NCBI GenBank assembly: GCA_036406675.1
Contig: DASXAO010000075.1
Coordinates: 1 to 64,000, forward strand
DNA: 64,000 nt
Source of the DNA: SCGC-AG-212-J23 sp036406675
Lineage (GTDB): Bacteria > Pseudomonadota > Gammaproteobacteria > Burkholderiales > SG8-39
Direction of reading: 5' to 3'
This document shows positions 61,070 to 64,000 of this stretch, one piece after another. Position 1 is the stretch's first letter, and the number at the start of each line of letters is the position of its first letter. The position numbers and the translations under genes were made by a program. The notes under the pieces are model-generated. The model was given only the letters and a program-made list of their open reading frames with translations. It was not told the DNA's origin and did not search any database.

Positions 61070-61526
61070 GCGCGCGGCGGCGGCGGCCGCGCTATGGGGG
61101 CGCGTCGCCGGTGCGCTGCGGCGCTTCCTGGAGGCGCGCGACGCTTTCGGCAGGCTGAGCCCCGCCATGCGGCGGCTCGCCCAGGCGCATTCGCGCGCGC
61201 TGCTGCTGAGCTGCCTCAATCCTGCACAGCGCGCGGAGTTCGATCGTACGCTCGGTTTTACGGTGCGGGGCCAGAGCGGCCGCCAGTACCGGATCGCGTT
61301 CGGCGCCACGGCCAACATCGAGGTGCTCGGACCGGGCGCAGCGCTCGCTTATCGCCTGTGCGCGGCGCCGGAAGATCTGCCGACGCCGGAGGTGATGCTG
61401 GCGCAGAAGCTGATGCTGGAGACCCGCGAAGCGGAATTCCTGCAGATCGCCGTGCGCCATCCGAGCCATGCGGCCCTGCTTGCCGCCGAGCTCGGAATGG
61501 CTATTCCGCGTAGGCAATGGTGCTGA
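61026..61526 (+). CDS. Conserved hypothetical protein (partner of the frameshifted gene)
   Basis: A 166-residue protein starting at GTG 61026 inside the previous gene. Arg/Ala-rich N-terminus, then LLLSCLNPAQRAEFDRTLGF, GQSGRQYRIAFGATANIEVL, RLCAAPEDLPTPEVMLAQKL and MLETREAEFLQIA. The pattern (L-x-SCL-x-PxQ, GRxYRI, LAQKLxLE) recurs in my recollection next to the small gene family before it, so the two genes look like a module. No function is known to me. No signal or membrane segment. Convergent overlap with the rhodopsin-transducer-like gene by 26 bases. Confidence 0.65.
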   Translation: MKPRRSSFRRFRAAERAAAAAALWGRVAGALRRFLEARDAFGRLSPAMRRLAQAHSRALLLSCLNPAQRAEFDRTLGFTVRGQSGRQYRIAFGATANIEVLGPGAALAYRLCAAPEDLPTPEVMLAQKLMLETREAEFLQIAVRHPSHAALLAAELGMAIPRRQWC

Positions 61527-61878
61527 GAAGCGCAAGCGCCGCCTGCCGCGAATCGAGGCGGGTGTGCTGCACCACGATCGGCTGGTCGGACTCGATGAGG
61601 CTCGCGTAGTCCGTGTCGCGCGGCACCGGCGCCGGATCGGCGAGGTCGTTGAAGCGCAGGTGGAGCGTGCGCCGTCCCGGCACCGTCACGCGGTAGGGGC
61701 CGACCGGATCCCGGTCCTTGAAGAAAAGCGTGATGCGCACGTGGGCGTCGCGTGCGCCCGCGTTGAGCATGCACACGGTCTCGTGGCTTTCGAGGGCGCG
61801 GCCCGAACCCGTGCCCTCGCCCGGGATGTAGCCTTCGGGTACTACCCAGCAGGTCTTGCCGATGGCCGCCATGGTCAT
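61501..61878 (-). CDS. Sensory rhodopsin transducer-like (PF07100) protein
   Basis: A 125-residue beta-rich protein: AIGKTCWVVPEGYIPGEGTG, HETVCMLNAGARDAHVRITL, FFKDRDPVGPYRVTVPGRRT and LHLRFNDLADPAPVPRDTDY. This matches, from memory, the Anabaena sensory rhodopsin transducer family (ASRT), a carbohydrate/DNA-binding tetramer. No rhodopsin gene is present in the window. Its start overlaps the stop of the upstream oxidase gene (ATGA), so they are translated together, and the protein probably serves that enzyme or its regulation rather than light sensing. Confidence 0.82.
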   Translation of the reverse strand: MTMAAIGKTCWVVPEGYIPGEGTGSGRALESHETVCMLNAGARDAHVRITLFFKDRDPVGPYRVTVPGRRTLHLRFNDLADPAPVPRDTDYASLIESDQPIVVQHTRLDSRQAALALLSTIAYAE

Positions 61879-64000
61879 GACCCGAGCGAAAGCCGCAGCA
61901 CTTCGGCGAGGTGCAGCGGCCGGCGCCCGGCGAGCTGCTCGATCTGCTCGCGGCAGCTGAAGCCGTTCGTCACGATCATCGTGTCCGGGCTCGCGCTGCG
62001 GAGCGCGGGAAGGAGGACGCGTTCGGCGCAGCGCACCGACACCTCGTACTTGTCCTTCTCGAAGCCGAACGAGCCCGCCATGCCGCAGCACCCCGAATCC
62101 AGGACTTCGAAGTCCAGGCCGAGCCGCTCGAGCACGGCGCGCTCGTCGTTCATTTTCAGGACCGCCTGCTGATGACAGTGGCCGTGCACCAGGGCTCTTC
62201 CTCCCCGCGCCTTGCCGAACGGAAATGCGGGCGCCTTGCGCTGGAGGAATTCCGAGAGCAGATAAACCTGGGACGAAAGACGCCTTGCCTGCTCGTCGCC
62301 GGCCAGCAGGTTCGGCAGCTCCTCGCGGAACACCGAGGCGCAGGCGGGCTCGAGGACGACGATCGGCGTTCCGGCGTGGATGTCGTCGTTCAGTGCGCCA
62401 AGAATGTTCTCGAGATAGCGCCTCGCTTGCCCGAGCATGCCGAACTCGTAGAGCGGTCTGCCGCAGCACAAGTGCGCCTTCGGCAGGGACACGCGGCAAC
62501 CCGTTGCCGCGAGCACTGTCGAGGCGGCCTCGGCCACCTCGGGATGGAAGTAGTTGTTGAAAGTGTCGGGCCACAGGATGACGCGCGGCCCTTCGCCCGC
62601 TTCCTGGAAGCGCTCGCGGAAGGGGCGGGCGGCAAATCTCGGAACATGCCGCTGAGGCGGAACGCCGGCCACGCGCTTCGCAGCCGCCGTATTCGAGAGC
62701 CAGTTCGCGGCGCGCGGAAAGCGCGCCGCGATGCGCGACCACCGGTCGATCATGCCGAAGGCATAGGCGTGGAGCGGGCGCACGCGGCCCTCGTAGTAGT
62801 GCGACAGGAACTCGGCCTTGTAGGTCGCCATGTCGACGTGCACCGGGCATTCGCCTTTGCAGCCCTTGCAGGAAAGGCACAGGTCGAGCGCCTGCTTCAC
62901 CTCCTCCTCCTTCCAGCCGCCGCGAAGCACTTCGCCCTTCATCGCCTCCCAAAGCAGGCGTGCCCGGCCGCGAGTCGCGTGCATCTCCTCGCCGGTCGCC
63001 ATGTAGCTCGGGCACATCACGCCCGAGTTCTTGCGGCATTCGCCCACGCCGACGCAGCGCAGCGTCGCCCGGCCGAAGTCGCCCGCGTCGTCCTGGTAGT
63101 GGAAATGCGTGCGGCGCGGTCGGGCGTCGTAGGAGGCACCCAGCCTCAGGTTCTCGTCCACCCGGTACGCGTCGACGACCTTGCCGGGATTCATCCGGTT
63201 CCCGGGGTCCCAGATCGACTTGAATTCGCGGAAGGCGTGCATGGTTTCGTCGCCGAACATAAGCGGCAGCAGCTCCGCCTTCGATTGGCCGTCGCCGTGC
63301 TCGCCGGAGATCGAGCCGCCGAGGCTCACCACCAGCTTCGCCGCGTCGTGGAGAAACGAGCGAAACGTGCGAATGCCGTCGGCGGTTTCCAGGTCGAAGT
63401 CGATCCGGGTGTGCACGCAGCCCTGGCCGAAGTGCCCGTACAGGTCGCACTCGTAGCCGTAGCGCTCGAACAGCTTGCGCAGCTCGCGCAGGTAGGTGCC
63501 GAGCTTCTCCGGCGGCACCGAGGAATCCTCCCAGCCCTCCCAGGTGATCTTCTTCTGCGGCACGTGGGCGGTCGCGCCCAGCCCGGATTCGCGCACGTGC
63601 CAGATGCGCGCCTCGTCCGCAGGGTCGTCATAGACGCGCATGGACGGCGGCTGCCGCGTTGCCTTCAGGGCGTCCATGGCGGCGTGCGCCCTGGCGTGCG
63701 CCGCCTGCCGGCTGTCGCCGCCGAACTCGACGAGCAGCCAGCCGCCGCCCGGCGGCAGCAGGGCCTCGTCGCCCGGGTGCAGATGCACGGCCTCCATGTC
63801 CCGCATCAGGCGCTCGTCGAGCCCCTCGAGCGCGATCGGGCTGCACTTCATCACCTCCGGCACGTGGTCGCCTGCCGCATACACGTCCGGATAGCCGAGC
63901 ACGAGAAGCGCGCGGCTGCGCGGATTGTCCAGCAGGCGAAGCGTGGCCTCGAGCACCACCACGCAGGTTCCTTCCGACCCGACGAGCGCGCGTGCGACGT
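61875..64000 (-). CDS. FAD-binding/Fe-S (GlpC-type) oxidase, truncated by the window
   Basis: A D-lactate/glycolate dehydrogenase-like protein whose N-terminus lies beyond the window (the frame is open to the edge, reading VARALVGSEGTC, the FAD-binding loop). FAD oxidase C-terminal domain: YGHFGQGCVHTRIDFDLETA and SGEHGDGQSKAELLP, with SIWDPGNRMNPGKVVD. Two [4Fe-4S] motifs follow (CVGVGECRKNSGVMCPS and CLSCKGCKGECPVHVD), then two CCG domains (LCCGRPLYEFG, DSGCCGMAGSFGFEKD). Such one-chain enzymes oxidise 2-hydroxy acids in the membrane-associated respiratory chain. Confidence 0.9.
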   Translation of the reverse strand, partial: VARALVGSEGTCVVVLEATLRLLDNPRSRALLVLGYPDVYAAGDHVPEVMKCSPIALEGLDERLMRDMEAVHLHPGDEALLPPGGGWLLVEFGGDSRQAAHARAHAAMDALKATRQPPSMRVYDDPADEARIWHVRESGLGATAHVPQKKITWEGWEDSSVPPEKLGTYLRELRKLFERYGYECDLYGHFGQGCVHTRIDFDLETADGIRTFRSFLHDAAKLVVSLGGSISGEHGDGQSKAELLPLMFGDETMHAFREFKSIWDPGNRMNPGKVVDAYRVDENLRLGASYDARPRRTHFHYQDDAGDFGRATLRCVGVGECRKNSGVMCPSYMATGEEMHATRGRARLLWEAMKGEVLRGGWKEEEVKQALDLCLSCKGCKGECPVHVDMATYKAEFLSHYYEGRVRPLHAYAFGMIDRWSRIAARFPRAANWLSNTAAAKRVAGVPPQRHVPRFAARPFRERFQEAGEGPRVILWPDTFNNYFHPEVAEAASTVLAATGCRVSLPKAHLCCGRPLYEFGMLGQARRYLENILGALNDDIHAGTPIVVLEPACASVFREELPNLLAGDEQARRLSSQVYLLSEFLQRKAPAFPFGKARGGRALVHGHCHQQAVLKMNDERAVLERLGLDFEVLDSGCCGMAGSFGFEKDKYEVSVRCAERVLLPALRSASPDTMIVTNGFSCREQIEQLAGRRPLHLAEVLRLSLGS

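Overview
The window is a GC-rich, densely coded chromosomal segment of a betaproteobacterium, most likely Burkholderiales-like. This is inferred from five Bug/TctC-type periplasmic binding proteins lacking their own permeases, from the catabolic gene content, and from tight operons with ATGA/GTGA overlaps. I saw no rRNA, tRNA, CRISPR array, phage or insertion sequence, and no gene-free stretch longer than 300 bases.

Layout. 1-2402: a Tat-exported metallophosphoesterase divergent from an ECF sigma/anti-sigma pair, with a symmetric pair of candidate ECF promoters between them. 2411-6656: Mn/Ca exporter, DcaP-like porin, SCO protein, lipoprotein, alpha/beta hydrolase. 6663-11760: a PPOX flavoprotein, MmgE/PrpD and Bug group facing a CoA-transferase/CitE-lyase pair. 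11786-14122: CnbZ-like protein, Rid protein, YcaQ-type glycosylase. 14194-19121: envelope genes (PagL-like deacylase, Mla-type lipid ABC system with auxiliary lipoprotein, DedA-rhodanese fusion). 19202-29054: uptake and catabolism island (TRAP QM, PF06684 protein, enamidase-like amidohydrolase, nicotine-hydrolase-like alpha/beta hydrolase, SsuBCA-type ABC importer, amidase, TRAP receptor). 29076-29586: a GIY-YIG gene between palindromic repeats. 29594-36838: aromatic catabolism (Rieske oxygenase alpha/beta, enoyl-CoA hydratase, VOC and cupin proteins, Bug, divergent HpaB and UbiD). 36885-45961: XoxJ-like protein, hydrolase, three Bug proteins, SYLF protein, and a large ATPase-BTAD regulator. 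45986-56986: a twelve-gene respiratory operon encoding alternative complex III (ActABCDEF), a SCO chaperone and an A2-type caa3 oxidase. 57152-60802: a GMC dehydrogenase with its subunit 3 and a triheme cytochrome c. 60822-64000: a frameshifted small gene plus a conserved unknown gene, a sensory-rhodopsin-transducer-like gene, and the truncated FAD/Fe-S oxidase.

Together these genes suggest an aerobic heterotroph that imports varied carboxylates and aromatic or N-heterocyclic compounds, oxidises them in the cytoplasm and periplasm, and passes electrons through alternative complex III to a caa3 oxidase. The least explained parts are the amidohydrolase/hydrolase/amidase island, the Rieske/VOC/cupin/HpaB/UbiD island, the unknown two-gene module near 61000, and the palindromic repeats around the GIY-YIG gene and inside two operons.
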